From assembly GCF_022627325.1 (NCBI RefSeq), contig NZ_JAETZZ010000001.1, forward strand, positions 558,001 to 622,000: a stretch of 64,000 bases of DNA, written 5' to 3'. Position 1 is the first letter of the stretch; every line of letters starts with the position of its first letter. Made by a program: the position numbers and the translations under genes. Positions 28,273 to 38,265 of the stretch are shown here, one piece after another. The DNA comes from Pseudomonas putida. GTDB lineage: Bacteria; Pseudomonadota; Gammaproteobacteria; Pseudomonadales; Pseudomonadaceae. The notes beneath the pieces were generated by a model. The model saw only the letters and a program-made list of their open reading frames with translations. It ran no database searches and had not been told where the DNA came from.

Positions 28273-28977
28273 TCATTGGCGCGGATGCTCATCCGGGATG
28301 TTCAGTTCGATGCCCATGCGCTGCCCTTCGGCGAGGATGTGCTGGCGCATCTGGGCGCTGGCCTGGGCGCTGTTGCGCTCGCGAATGGCGCGGACCACGG
28401 CTTCGTTTTCCTTGAGCCGCGCAGCAAGGTGTTCGGGTGAGTTGCGCAGCATGTCGGCGCTTTGCTTGAGGGCATTGCCGGTCTGCTGTACCACGCTCTG
28501 GAAAATCGGGTTGGTGGTCAGCGCGAACAGTGCCTCGTGGAAGGCGATGTAGGCCTTGGCCCCGGCATCGCTGTCATCGGCATCCAGCGCTTCGCGCATG
28601 TCCATCAGGATCAGGCGGAGCTGGCCGATGTCCTGACTGTTGGCCGATTGCGCCACCAGGCCGACGATGAAGGGTTCGAGGGTGTAGCGCAGCTCCAGGA
28701 CATCGGCCAGGCTGGCCGCGGCGCTGCTGTCGACGCCTGGTTCCAGCACGGCAGGTTCGGCATCGAGCACCAGCACGCCCTTGCCCGGCATAGAGCGCAC
28801 CAGGCCGAGGGTCTCCAGCACGGTCACCGCTTCGCGCAGGCTGGGGCGGCTGATGCCCAATTGTTCGGCCAGTTCGCGCTGGCCGGGCAGCATGTCGCCG
28901 GAGCGCCACTGGCCGCGGGCCAGTGCTTGGCGCAGTTTTTCCACCACTGAGTTGACGACGGTCGATGAGCTGATCAC
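28273..28977 (-). CDS. GntR-family (FadR/LldR-like FCD) transcriptional regulator 1
   Basis: 234 residues. Winged helix GDMLPGQRELAEQLGISRPSLREAVTVLETLGLVRS (about 27-65), then an FCD domain. The GTG at 28977 (VISSSTVVNS) has AGGAG five bases before it; the upstream ATG at 29013 would overlap the transporter stop and lacks a site. Its type predicts a TGGTNNNACCA operator, and two such sites occur upstream of the operon (30405-30415, 30480-30490), so it probably represses its own operon until a carboxylate is present. Confidence 0.88.
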   Translation of the reverse strand: MISSSTVVNSVVEKLRQALARGQWRSGDMLPGQRELAEQLGISRPSLREAVTVLETLGLVRSMPGKGVLVLDAEPAVLEPGVDSSAAASLADVLELRYTLEPFIVGLVAQSANSQDIGQLRLILMDMREALDADDSDAGAKAYIAFHEALFALTTNPIFQSVVQQTGNALKQSADMLRNSPEHLAARLKENEAVVRAIRERNSAQASAQMRQHILAEGQRMGIELNIPDEHPRQ

Positions 28978-29019
28978 GGTTTTCTCCTGAGGGCCGGCGT
29001 CAACGCCGGCCACGTGGGC

Positions 29020-30330
29020 TCAGAATTCCTGTTGATGGGCGTTGGGCTGCTTGCGTGGGGCATGGGCAAAGCCGGGTTTGCCATCAAGCACATTCTGCGC
29101 ACGTTCCAGATCGATGTCTTTTTCCCAGCGGGCGATGGCCACGGTGGCCACGCAGTTGCCGATCAGGTTGGTCAGCGCCCGGCCAATGCCCATGAACCAG
29201 TCCACTGCCAGCACCAGCACCAGGCCGACCACCGGGATCGCCGGCACGGCGGTGAGGGTGGCGGCAAGGATCACCAGCGCCGAGCCTGGGATGCCGTGAG
29301 CGCCTTTGGACGTCACCAGCGACACCAGCAGGATGGTCAGCAGGTCGGTCATCTCCAAGGGGGTGCCCGTGGCGTTGGCGATGAACACGATGGCCAGGGT
29401 CAGGTAGATGGAGAAGCCGTCGAGGTTGAACGAATAGCCGGTCGGGATCACCAGGCCAACGGTGGAGCTGCCAATGCCCAGGTGCTCGAGCTTGCGCATG
29501 ATCTGCGGCAGGACTGCATCGGAGGAGGCGGTGCCAAGCACGATGGTCAGCTCTTCACGCAGGTATTTGATGAACGGCAGCAGTTTCAGGCCGGAAAGGC
29601 GCATCACGGTGCCCAGGATAATCAGTACGAAGCCCGCGCAGGTCAGGTAGAACAACGCCACCAGGCCACCCAGGTGCTGCAGCGACTCCAGGCCATATTT
29701 GCTGGTCGTGAAGGCGATGGCGCCAAAGACACCGATCGGCGCCAGGCGCACGATCATGCCCATGATGCGGAAAATCACGTGGCTGAGTTCGTTGATCAAC
29801 CGCGAAATGCCGGCGGCCGAGTCACCCACCAGGTTCAAAGCACTGCCGAACAGTACCGAGAACAGCAAGACTTGAAGGATGTTGTTGTCGGCGAAGGCGC
29901 CTACCACCGACGTGGGGATCAGGTCCATGAAGAACGCGGTGGCGCCATGGATATGCTGGCCGCGTTCGGCCAGGCCGTTGGCGTCGGCAGCAGAGAGCTG
30001 ATCCAGGTGGATATTGGCGCCGCTGCCGATACCGCTGCTGAAGGCGAACACCAGGCCGATCACCAGGGCGATGGTGGTCAGCACTTCAAAGTAGATCACC
30101 GATTTGAGGCCGATGCGCCCGACTTTCTTCAGGTCGCCGGCACCGGAAATGCCGCTGACCACCACGCAGAAGACGATCAGGCCGATAAGCATCTTGATCA
30201 GCTTGATGAAGCCATCGCCTAGAGGCTTGAGCTGCAGGGAAAGGTCGGGGAAGCTGAGGCCGCAGGCGATGCCAAGGGCAAGGCCGAGCACGACTTGCAG
30301 GAAGATCGAACGCGAGCACCATTTGAGCAT
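29020..30330 (-). CDS. C4-dicarboxylate:cation symporter (DctA/GltP family)
   Basis: 436 residues, eight helices plus two re-entrant hairpins. Family motifs: TASSDAVLPQIMRKLE (HP1 serine loop), PTGYSFNLDGFSIYLTLAIVFIANA (helix 7, NxDG), SKGAHGIPGSALVILAATL (HP2) and DWFMGIGRALTNLIGNCVATVAIARWE (helix 8). The motifs match DctA closely, so fumarate, malate, succinate or a related acid is likely. It heads the operon with two FCD regulators, suggesting a specific carboxylate rather than general DctA duty. Confidence 0.88.
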   Translation of the reverse strand: MLKWCSRSIFLQVVLGLALGIACGLSFPDLSLQLKPLGDGFIKLIKMLIGLIVFCVVVSGISGAGDLKKVGRIGLKSVIYFEVLTTIALVIGLVFAFSSGIGSGANIHLDQLSAADANGLAERGQHIHGATAFFMDLIPTSVVGAFADNNILQVLLFSVLFGSALNLVGDSAAGISRLINELSHVIFRIMGMIVRLAPIGVFGAIAFTTSKYGLESLQHLGGLVALFYLTCAGFVLIILGTVMRLSGLKLLPFIKYLREELTIVLGTASSDAVLPQIMRKLEHLGIGSSTVGLVIPTGYSFNLDGFSIYLTLAIVFIANATGTPLEMTDLLTILLVSLVTSKGAHGIPGSALVILAATLTAVPAIPVVGLVLVLAVDWFMGIGRALTNLIGNCVATVAIARWEKDIDLERAQNVLDGKPGFAHAPRKQPNAHQQEF

Positions 30331-30404
30331 GGGAGTGATCTCTGATCGGTGTCCTTGCTTCGGTGCCGCACGGGGCGAAAGAGCGCAGGACTTATTTATT
30401 TTTG

Positions 30405-30490
30405 TGGTCTTACCGGTTTGTTCAGCGCGAGGTCATAAAAGCGCGAAAAATCCGAATATGCAAGGGTTTTTGGCCTTACCGGTCTGACCA
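30405..30490. promoter_or_regulatory. Two GntR/FCD operators upstream of the DctA-like operon
   Basis: TGGTCTTACCG at 30405-30415 and CGGTCTGACCA at 30480-30490 both fit the FadR-subfamily GGTNNNACC consensus and lie 75 bp centre to centre, 75-160 bp upstream of the transporter ATG. The spacing is about seven helical turns, compatible with looping. The 287-bp gap otherwise holds only an AT-rich promoter stretch. Confidence 0.65.
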
Positions 30491-30617
30491 GTTGTGGGGC
30501 ATTTCGGCTTGCCAGGCTCTAGTTCGGTGCGTGCTGCCGATTGAGAGGATGCGCCGTGGCCGGCAATTGCCAATACCTGAGGGGGTGTTAGCAAGCTGCC
30601 TGCCAACTTCTGCCCGT

Positions 30618-31103
30618 TCAGGGCTGCGGGGCGCTGCTTTTGACCGACGCCAGTTCAGGGTGTGCCACGAGCTTATCGATGTGCAGGGCGCCGTCGTTCA
30701 TCCAGCTTTCGCTCAGCACCCGGTAGTGCTCCATGTCCCGACAGCGCACGCGTAGGCTGTAGTCGAAATGGCCGCTGATCAGTTGGCATTCATGAACGTC
30801 AGGGCAGGCCAGCATCGTTGCCTCGAACGCCTTTTGCGAGGACCGCCCGCTCAGGTTGGACAGGGCGACGAGCACCAGCAGCGATAGCCCTGGTGCGACT
30901 TTCTGCAGGTCGATGATTGCGCCGTAACCGCGGATCACGCCACGCCGTTCCAGCTTGCGTACCCGTTCCAGGCACGGGCGCGGCGTAAGGTGGACCAGGG
31001 TGGAGAGTTTTTCGAAGGTGATGCGACCGTCGACGCGCAGTATGTCGATGATGGCTTGGTCGATGCGGTCCAGCGGGGCAGAGGTGGCGTCCTTGGTGTC
31101 CAT
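30618..31103 (-). CDS. Lrp/AsnC-family transcriptional regulator
   Basis: 161 residues. Helix-turn-helix IDQAIIDILRVDGRITFEKLSTLVHLTPRPCLERVRKLERRGVIRGYGAIID (about 14-65) and a C-terminal RAM domain (LISGHFDYSLRVRCRDMEHYR). Located 105 bp downstream of the ornithine cyclodeaminase-like gene on the same strand. It probably controls that gene in response to an amino acid. Confidence 0.9.
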   Translation of the reverse strand: MDTKDATSAPLDRIDQAIIDILRVDGRITFEKLSTLVHLTPRPCLERVRKLERRGVIRGYGAIIDLQKVAPGLSLLVLVALSNLSGRSSQKAFEATMLACPDVHECQLISGHFDYSLRVRCRDMEHYRVLSESWMNDGALHIDKLVAHPELASVKSSAPQP

Positions 31104-31208
31104 GCGCGGTGCTTCTTTGTTGAAAGCGGGGGCATGAACAGGTTAGGCGTTTATCGGGGGATCGTCCTCACGCGCTGGCGAGTGGGCTGCCCTGCAGCCC
31201 AAGCTCCG

Positions 31209-32273
31209 TCAGGCGCAGGCGCTGTCGGCCCGGTGCACTGAGCGGGCCGCCACTACGCGAGGCTGCAGCAGTGCATACAAGTCCTTGGGGTTTTCCAGCA
31301 TCGGCACCAGCCCGATCTCCTGGCCAATCCCCAACGCGAGCGCGGTATCGAGCACATAGCGCAGCGCCGAATAATCTTCCAGTGCGAAACCTACCGAATC
31401 GAACAGGGTCACCTGGCCGGCGTTTTCACGGCCCGGCACAAGGCCTGCGACCACTTGCCAGAATGCGAAGACCGGCGAATCGGCCGGCATCTGCTGGATT
31501 TCGCCTTCGACCCGGGTTTGCGGCTCGTACTCAACGATCACCCGGGCCCGTTCGACGATGTGCCGGTGCAGCTCGGTCTTGCCCGGGCAGTCGCCGCCCA
31601 CGGCATTCAGGTGCATGCCCGGTTCGATCATGTCCGGTGTGAGGATGGTCGCATACGTCTTGTCCGCCGTGACCGTGGTGACGATATCGGCACCGCGCAC
31701 GGCTTCAGCGACGCTATGGGCGACGATCACCTTGAGCCCGGGGCGGCCTGCCAGGTTGGCCACCAGCTTCGCGGTGGCTGCAGGGTCGATGTCATACAGG
31801 CGGATCTCGTCGATGCCCAGCAGCATCTTGAAGGCGATGGCCTGGAATTCGCTTTGCGAGCCGTTGCCGATCAGCGCCATGCTGCGGCTGTCTTCACGCG
31901 CCAGGTAGCGGGCGGCCAGGGCCGAGGTGGCGGCAGTACGCATCGCTGTGGTCAGGGTCATCTCGCTGAGCAGCAGCGGCGCGCCGGAGCCGACGTCGCT
32001 CAGGGCGCCGAAGGCCATCACCGTGGGCAGGCCGAGGCGGGTGTTCTTTGGGTGACCGTTGACATACTTGAAGGCATACCGGCCAGCGTCGGAAACGGGC
32101 ATCAGTTCGATCACGCCGTCCGTGGAAGGGTTGGCCAGGCGCGGGCACTTCTCGAAATCGTGCCAGCGCAGGTAGTCCTGACGGATGTACTCGGCCATCT
32201 CCACCAGGCAGGTGGCCAGGCCTTTGCGGTTGACCAGGCGGGCGAGGTCTTGCACATCGATGAAGCGGGTCAT
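31209..32273 (-). CDS. Ornithine cyclodeaminase-family protein
   Basis: 354 residues. The N-terminus VQDLARLVNRKGLATCLVEMAEYIRQDY and KYVNGHPKNTRLGLPTVMAFGALSD (substrate lysine region) resemble the ornithine cyclodeaminase/mu-crystallin family, with NAD site MALIGNGSQSEFQAIAFKM (about 150-170) and HLNAVGGDCPGKTEL with the catalytic Asp near residue 232. It would turn L-ornithine into L-proline and ammonia. Start ATG at 32273 after AGGGAGA; the longer frame to 32420 has no family residues. The Lrp gene follows. Confidence 0.88.
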   Translation of the reverse strand: MTRFIDVQDLARLVNRKGLATCLVEMAEYIRQDYLRWHDFEKCPRLANPSTDGVIELMPVSDAGRYAFKYVNGHPKNTRLGLPTVMAFGALSDVGSGAPLLLSEMTLTTAMRTAATSALAARYLAREDSRSMALIGNGSQSEFQAIAFKMLLGIDEIRLYDIDPAATAKLVANLAGRPGLKVIVAHSVAEAVRGADIVTTVTADKTYATILTPDMIEPGMHLNAVGGDCPGKTELHRHIVERARVIVEYEPQTRVEGEIQQMPADSPVFAFWQVVAGLVPGRENAGQVTLFDSVGFALEDYSALRYVLDTALALGIGQEIGLVPMLENPKDLYALLQPRVVAARSVHRADSACA

Positions 32274-32416
32274 GGCATCTCCCTGCAACGTGCGGGTTGG
32301 GCTGTAGGGATATTGTCGGGCGCGCAGGGGGGAAATGCCGGCTGAATGAGGCGTTGCGCGCAGCGGGTGCGGCTGACTTCGGGGCGCCGGCAGCCGAATC
32401 GGCTGCCGGCCTCCGG

Positions 32417-34174
32417 TCATTGCTCGCGCAGGCGCTTGTACAGTGTCGTCCGGCTGATCCCCAGGCCCCGCGCCACGGCCGAGAGGTTGCCATTGGCACG
32501 TTTCAGCAGGCTGTGCAGGTCTGCTTCATGCTCACTGCCGCCGCTCGACACCGGGCGCTCATGCGCTTCAGCCAGAAAGCCGCCAGGCAGATGCTCGACA
32601 CTGACCGGCCCATCACCTGCCAACGCCAGCGCAACCTGCATCACACTCACCAGCTCGCGCACATTGCCTGGCCACGGGTGCCGGTCGAGCAGATCGAGGA
32701 TGGGCAGCCCCAGGCACTGGGGTTGCTGAGGGTCGCGATAACGTGCGTGGATGTGTTCGATCAACGCTCGCCGGTCAGTGCGCTCGCGCAGCGCCGGCAA
32801 CACGACTGCCATCGCCGCGATGCGGTAGTAGAGGTCTTGCCGAAAGCGCCCTGCACGCACCTCTTCGGCCAGGTCCCGATTGCTTGCAGAGACGACGCGG
32901 ATATCCACCGCTACCGGTTCGCCGCTGCCCAGGGGTTGAATGCTGCGCGACTGCAGCACGCGCAGCAGGCGGGCCTGGGTCGGCAGCGGCATGTCGCCGA
33001 TTTCGTCGAGGAACAGGATGCCCTGGTTGGCCTTGCGGATCAGCCCGGGGTTGCCCTTGTGATGAGCGCCGGTGAAGGCGCCTTTGTCGTAACCGAACAG
33101 CTCCGATTCCACCAGGTCTGCCGGGATCGCCGCACAGTTGACCGCGATCAACGGCTGGCGGGCACGGCTGCTGGCGCGGTGCAGGGTCTGGACGAAGACT
33201 TCCTTGCCGACGCCGGTTTCACCCTGAACCAGCAACGGGATGTCTTTTTCCAGCATCAGCCTGGCCTGGGCCAGGGCCTTTTCCATGCGGGGGTCGCCAT
33301 TGCCAAGCGTTGAGCGTGGGGTGCTTTGCCGCGGTGCCTGCCACTGGCAGTGCAAGCGGTTGCGCCCGGCTGCCTGCAAGGCGAATGGCTGCTGCTGGGG
33401 GTGGGCAAGCAACTGGCACAAGGGGATCTGGAACAGTTGCTCGACGTTCTGCTGCAGCGGGTTGCCGCCCAGCAGGCTATCGGCTCGATGATTGGCGGCG
33501 AGCACCTGGCCACGTTCATCGAACACCAGCAGCCCGGCCCAGGGGCTGTCGAGGTTGTCGCAAGCGCTGTTGAACAACAACTGGGCGTGCTGTTCGGCAT
33601 GCTGCGCAAGGATCAGGCGGTTCTCCAGGCTCTGGCCCATCATGCGCACCAGGCCGAGGGTCTGGGAGGCGGGCAGGTAGCCGTCGCTGGCCACGTCGAG
33701 CACCCCGACCAGTTGCCGCTGGGCATCGTACAGCGGGGTGGCGGCGCTGGACATGTAGCGGTTCTGGCGCAGGTAGTGTTCGTCCTGGCCGACATGGACG
33801 GGCTCGGCGCAGACCAGCGCGGTGCCCAGTGCATTGGTGCCCACGCCCCGTTCGTGCCAGTGGGCGCCGGCACTGAAGCCGTGCTGGTGCTGGGGGCAGA
33901 CGAAGCGGCGCGAGCCCCAGGTCTGGAGCAGGCAGCCGCTGGCGTCGGCGAGCATCACCAGGTAGCTGGCATTGCCCAGCAGGTGCGTGTACTGCGGCAG
34001 CACGGCATCGCGGGTGTGGTGCAACAGGGCCTGGCGCCGCTCCAGCAGGGCGCTGAGTTCGGCCCGGGTCAGGCAATCGAAGTCGGGTGCGCTCTGTGGC
34101 TGCAGGCCGTGATCACGGCAGCGCGCCCAGGAGGCCTGGATCAGTTGGGCATGGGGCGAAGGGGCGGTGGCCAT
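32417..34174 (-). CDS. Sigma-54-dependent activator (AcoR-like)
   Basis: 585 residues. An N-terminal GAF-like sensor (about 50-200: GVGTNALGTALVCAEPVHV is the AcoR signature) and a PAS-like segment, then an AAA+ domain with Walker A VQGETGVGKEVF, the sigma-54-contact loop KGAFTGAHHKG, Walker B GILFLDEIGDMPL and arginine fingers (PWPGNVRELVSV), and a C-terminal Fis helix-turn-helix ending GISRTTLYKRLRE. Divergent from the glpS-like gene, whose upstream DNA has a -24/-12 promoter and four TGTTCA boxes. It is therefore the likely activator of that ABC operon, sensing a small alcohol or related ligand. Confidence 0.92.
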   Translation of the reverse strand: MATAPSPHAQLIQASWARCRDHGLQPQSAPDFDCLTRAELSALLERRQALLHHTRDAVLPQYTHLLGNASYLVMLADASGCLLQTWGSRRFVCPQHQHGFSAGAHWHERGVGTNALGTALVCAEPVHVGQDEHYLRQNRYMSSAATPLYDAQRQLVGVLDVASDGYLPASQTLGLVRMMGQSLENRLILAQHAEQHAQLLFNSACDNLDSPWAGLLVFDERGQVLAANHRADSLLGGNPLQQNVEQLFQIPLCQLLAHPQQQPFALQAAGRNRLHCQWQAPRQSTPRSTLGNGDPRMEKALAQARLMLEKDIPLLVQGETGVGKEVFVQTLHRASSRARQPLIAVNCAAIPADLVESELFGYDKGAFTGAHHKGNPGLIRKANQGILFLDEIGDMPLPTQARLLRVLQSRSIQPLGSGEPVAVDIRVVSASNRDLAEEVRAGRFRQDLYYRIAAMAVVLPALRERTDRRALIEHIHARYRDPQQPQCLGLPILDLLDRHPWPGNVRELVSVMQVALALAGDGPVSVEHLPGGFLAEAHERPVSSGGSEHEADLHSLLKRANGNLSAVARGLGISRTTLYKRLREQ

Positions 34175-34212
34175 GGGCCTGTCCTGTGTGATTGTTGTTA
34201 TCAGCCGACCGC

Positions 34213-34281
34213 TGTTGAGTGTCGTCCACCGTTGTTCATTGTCAAACCCGCCACTGTTCAGGTGTTCAGCGAAAGTGTTCA
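34213..34281 (+). promoter_or_regulatory. Candidate enhancer sites (UAS) for the sigma-54 activator
   Basis: Four direct TGTTCA boxes at 34233, 34255, 34263 and 34276, plus a near copy TGTTGA at 34213, 65-130 bp upstream of the -24/-12 promoter. This is the normal distance for enhancer-binding proteins of the Fis/AcoR type. Confidence 0.5.
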
Positions 34282-34345
34282 GTTGTGAATTGCGGCTGGC
34301 CTGCTGCCACCGCCTGGGGCCCAGACCAGAGCGGCGCGAGGGAAC

Positions 34346-34361
34346 TGGCACGGAACTGGCT
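34346..34361 (+). promoter_or_regulatory. Sigma-54 (-24/-12) promoter of the glp-like ABC operon
   Basis: TGGCACG-GAAC-TGGCT: the GG and GC dinucleotides are exactly spaced, and only one base differs from the TGGCACG-N4-TTGCA consensus. It lies 37 bp before the first ATG and next to a divergent sigma-54 activator. Confidence 0.8.
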
Positions 34362-34397
34362 ATCTGTGCCGGACAACCACAATAACAAGGTCCTGCC

Positions 34398-35492
34398 ATG
34401 TCCCTGGTGCTGGAACAGGTCAGCCGCAGCGTCGATAACCAGCCCTGGATCATCGACGCGTCGGTGCATTTCGAGCCTGGCTCGTTCAACGTGCTGCTCG
34501 GCCGGACCTTGGCCGGCAAGACCAGCCTGATGCGCCTGATGGCCGGGCTGGACCGCCCTGACCGTGGCCGCGTGCTGATGGCCGGTGAGGATGTCACGGG
34601 TGTGCCGGTGCGCCGGCGCAACGTGTCGATGGTGTATCAACAGTTCATCAATTACCCGACCCTGAGTGTCTACGAAAACATCGCCTCGCCCCTGCGTCAG
34701 GCGCGCATGGCCGAGCCCCAGATCCGTAGGCGGGTGCAGGAAACAGCCGAGATGCTACGCATCGAGACCTACCTGCAACGCTTGCCGCTGGAGCTTTCTG
34801 GTGGCCAGCAGCAACGCACGGCGATGGCCAGGGCGCTGGTCAAGGATGCCGGGCTGATTCTGTTCGATGAACCGCTGGTCAACCTCGACTACAAGCTGCG
34901 CGAAGGGCTGCGACAAGAGCTGCGCGAGCTGTTCGCCGCGCGCAACTGCATTGCCGTGTATGCCACCACCGAGCCCAACGAAGCGCTGGCGCTGGGGGGC
35001 ACCACTACCTTGGTGCACGATGGGCGGATCGTGCAGAGCGGGCCCACGGCCGAGGTCTACCAGCGGCCCGGCAGCGTGCTGGCCGCCGAGCTGTTCAGCG
35101 AACCGCCGATCAACCTGGTGCCGGGGCGTATCAGCGGCAATGAGGTGAGCCTGGCCCAGGCCGTGCACTTCGCCCGCAATGTCGACCTGCGCAGCCTGGG
35201 CGACGGCGACTACCGCTTTGGGGTGCGCCCCAGCCACATCACCCTGGTGCCGGCCCATGACGATGACCTGGAGCTGGCGGTGCGGGTGGGACTGGCCGAG
35301 ATCAGCGGTTCCGAGACATTCCTGCACGTGCGCAACGAGCATTGGCGGATGGTCCTGCATCTGCCGGGGGTGCACGAGTATCAGGTGGATACGCCGATCC
35401 GGATCTTCATACCCACCCACAAGCTGTTCGTCTTCGACAGCGCCGGAGCACTGGTACAGGCACCGGGCCTGCGCCAGGCAAGGAGCGCCTGA
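34398..35492 (+). CDS. glpS: ABC transporter ATPase 1 (GlpS-like)
   Basis: 364 residues. Walker A is degenerate, LLGRTLAGKTSLMRLMAGL, as in rhizobial GlpS; the Q-loop is YQQFINYP, signature LSGGQQQRTAMARAL, Walker B LILFDEPLVNLDY, and the switch His is replaced (YATTEPNEALAL). A C-terminal TOBE-like region follows. It pairs with the second ATPase, with which it overlaps by 1 bp. The gene order of two ATPases, two permeases, a DUF2160 protein and a large binding protein matches the glycerol importer glpSTPQUV. Substrate in Pseudomonas may be glycerol or another small polyol. Confidence 0.82.
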   Translation: MSLVLEQVSRSVDNQPWIIDASVHFEPGSFNVLLGRTLAGKTSLMRLMAGLDRPDRGRVLMAGEDVTGVPVRRRNVSMVYQQFINYPTLSVYENIASPLRQARMAEPQIRRRVQETAEMLRIETYLQRLPLELSGGQQQRTAMARALVKDAGLILFDEPLVNLDYKLREGLRQELRELFAARNCIAVYATTEPNEALALGGTTTLVHDGRIVQSGPTAEVYQRPGSVLAAELFSEPPINLVPGRISGNEVSLAQAVHFARNVDLRSLGDGDYRFGVRPSHITLVPAHDDDLELAVRVGLAEISGSETFLHVRNEHWRMVLHLPGVHEYQVDTPIRIFIPTHKLFVFDSAGALVQAPGLRQARSA

Positions 35493-36589
35493 TGGCCGAA
35501 ATCCGCCTGCACCAACTGGCGCACAGCTACAGCCGACAACCCGCCGGCGAGGGCGATTACGCGCTGCATCAACTGGAGCACGTGTGGGAGCAGGGCGGTG
35601 CCTATGCGTTGCTCGGGCCTTCCGGGTGTGGCAAGTCGACGTTGCTGAACATCATCTCGGGGCTGCTCACGCCTTCCCATGGCCAGGTGCTGTTCGACGG
35701 CAAGTCGGTCAATGACCTTTCACCGCAGCAGCGCAACATTGCCCAGGTGTTTCAGTTCCCGGTGGTGTACGACACCATGACGGTGTTCGACAACCTGGCG
35801 TTCCCGCTGCGCAACCAGGGCCTGGACGAGGGCAGGGTGCGCACGCGGGTCGAAGAGATCGCCGAAGTACTCGACCTGGGCGCGGTGCTGAAGAAAAAGG
35901 CGCGCAACCTCAGCGCCGACGAGAAGCAGAAAGTCTCCATGGGCCGTGGCCTGGTGCGCGATGACGTCTCGGCGATTCTTTTCGACGAGCCGTTGACGGT
36001 GATCGACCCGCACCTGAAATGGAAGTTGCGGCGCAAGCTCAAGCAGATCCATGAGCAGTTCAACATCACCATGATCTACGTGACCCACGATCAACTGGAG
36101 GCTTCGACCTTCGCCGACAAGATCGCGGTGATGCATGGCGGGCGCATTGTCCAGTTCGGTACCCCGCGTGAGCTGTTCGAGCGGCCACGGCATACCTTTG
36201 TCGGCTACTTCATCGGCAGCCCGGGGATGAACCTGATCGACGTGCGCGCCGACGCGGGCGGGGTCGCGTTCGGCGATGTGCACCTGGCCCTGCCCGACGG
36301 GCTGCGCGAACGCCTTGCTGCGACGAACGCCGGGCGCCTGCAAGTGGGTATACGCCCGGAGTTCGTGCAACTGTGGGACGCCCCATTCGATGGGGCCCTG
36401 CCTGCCAGCGTGCTGGATGTCGAGGACCTGGGCACCTATCGCATCGTCACTCTCGTGCTCGGCGGCGTGTCGCTCAAGGCGCGCCTGGCAGAAGATCGCC
36501 CGGTGCCGGCGGCGCACGCCTGGGTCGGCCTGCCGATGCAGTGGCTGCTGCTGTACGTCGACGATGTGCTGCTGGAGGCTGTGCCATGA
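35492..36589 (+). CDS. glpT: ABC transporter ATPase 2 (GlpT-like)
   Basis: 365 residues. Walker A is intact (LLGPSGCGKSTLLNIISGL), Q-loop FQFPVVYDTMTVFDNLAFPL, and H-loop YVTHDQLEASTFAD, but the signature is degenerate: LSADEKQKVSMGRGLV. So each ATPase of the pair carries one intact and one altered half-site, as in other GlpS/GlpT pairs. The Walker B is AILFDEPLTVIDPHLK. Starts 1 bp into the glpS stop and overlaps the permease start (ATGA). Confidence 0.82.
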   Translation: MAEIRLHQLAHSYSRQPAGEGDYALHQLEHVWEQGGAYALLGPSGCGKSTLLNIISGLLTPSHGQVLFDGKSVNDLSPQQRNIAQVFQFPVVYDTMTVFDNLAFPLRNQGLDEGRVRTRVEEIAEVLDLGAVLKKKARNLSADEKQKVSMGRGLVRDDVSAILFDEPLTVIDPHLKWKLRRKLKQIHEQFNITMIYVTHDQLEASTFADKIAVMHGGRIVQFGTPRELFERPRHTFVGYFIGSPGMNLIDVRADAGGVAFGDVHLALPDGLRERLAATNAGRLQVGIRPEFVQLWDAPFDGALPASVLDVEDLGTYRIVTLVLGGVSLKARLAEDRPVPAAHAWVGLPMQWLLLYVDDVLLEAVP

Positions 36590-37449
36590 ACAAGGTGCCC
36601 AACAATAAGGCCTGGTGGCTGGTGCTGCCGGTGTTCCTGCTGGTGGCTTTCAGCGCCGTGATGCCGATGATGACGGTCGTCAACTATTCGGTGCAGGACA
36701 TTTTCGACCAGTCAAGCCGCTACTTCGTCGGCGCCGACTGGTACCGCCAGGTGTTGCGCGACCCGGTATTGCACGATGCCTTGCTGCGCCAGTTCATCTA
36801 TTCCGCCTGTGTGCTGCTGATCGAAATCCCGCTGGGCATCGCCATTGCCCTGACCATGCCGACCAAGGGGCGCCTGGCCTCGGTGTGCCTGATCGTCATG
36901 GCCATCCCGCTGCTGATCCCCTGGAACGTGGTCGGCACCATCTGGCAGATCTTTGGCCGCGCCGATATCGGCCTGCTCGGGGCCACGCTGGCCAAGCTTG
37001 GCGTCAGCTACAACTATGCCGGCGACCCGTTCGACGCCTGGCTCACCGTGCTGGTGATGGATGTCTGGCACTGGACATCGCTGGTGGCATTGCTGTGCTA
37101 CTCGGGGCTGCGGGCCATACCCGACGTGTATTACCAGGCCGCGCGCATCGACCGGGCTTCGGGCTGGGCCGTGTTCCGGCACATACAGTTGCCCAAGCTC
37201 AAGAACGTGCTGCTGATCGCGGTGATGCTGCGCTTCATGGACAGTTTCATGATCTACACCGAGCCGTTCGTGCTGACCGGTGGCGGGCCGGGTAACGCCA
37301 CGACCTTCCTGAGTCAGACCCTGACACGCATGGCGGTCGGGCAATTCGACCTGGGCCCGGCGGCCGCGTTTTCGCTGGTGTATTTCCTGATCATCCTGCT
37401 GGTGTCATGGCTGTTCTATACCGCCATGACCCACGCCGACAAGGACTAG
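36586..37449 (+). CDS. glpP: ABC transporter permease 1 (GlpP-like)
   Basis: 287 residues, six helices. The EAA loop YYQAARIDRASGWAVFRHIQLPKLKNVLLIAVMLRFMDSF contacts the ATPases. N-terminal helix at about 12-35. Carbohydrate-uptake class 1 permease of the MalF type. Overlaps glpT by 4 bp; the next permease starts 3 bp after the stop. Confidence 0.88.
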   Translation: MNKVPNNKAWWLVLPVFLLVAFSAVMPMMTVVNYSVQDIFDQSSRYFVGADWYRQVLRDPVLHDALLRQFIYSACVLLIEIPLGIAIALTMPTKGRLASVCLIVMAIPLLIPWNVVGTIWQIFGRADIGLLGATLAKLGVSYNYAGDPFDAWLTVLVMDVWHWTSLVALLCYSGLRAIPDVYYQAARIDRASGWAVFRHIQLPKLKNVLLIAVMLRFMDSFMIYTEPFVLTGGGPGNATTFLSQTLTRMAVGQFDLGPAAAFSLVYFLIILLVSWLFYTAMTHADKD

Positions 37450-37452
37450 GCC

Positions 37453-38253
<801 letters not shown>

Positions 38254-38265
38254 GGAGGGCAACGC

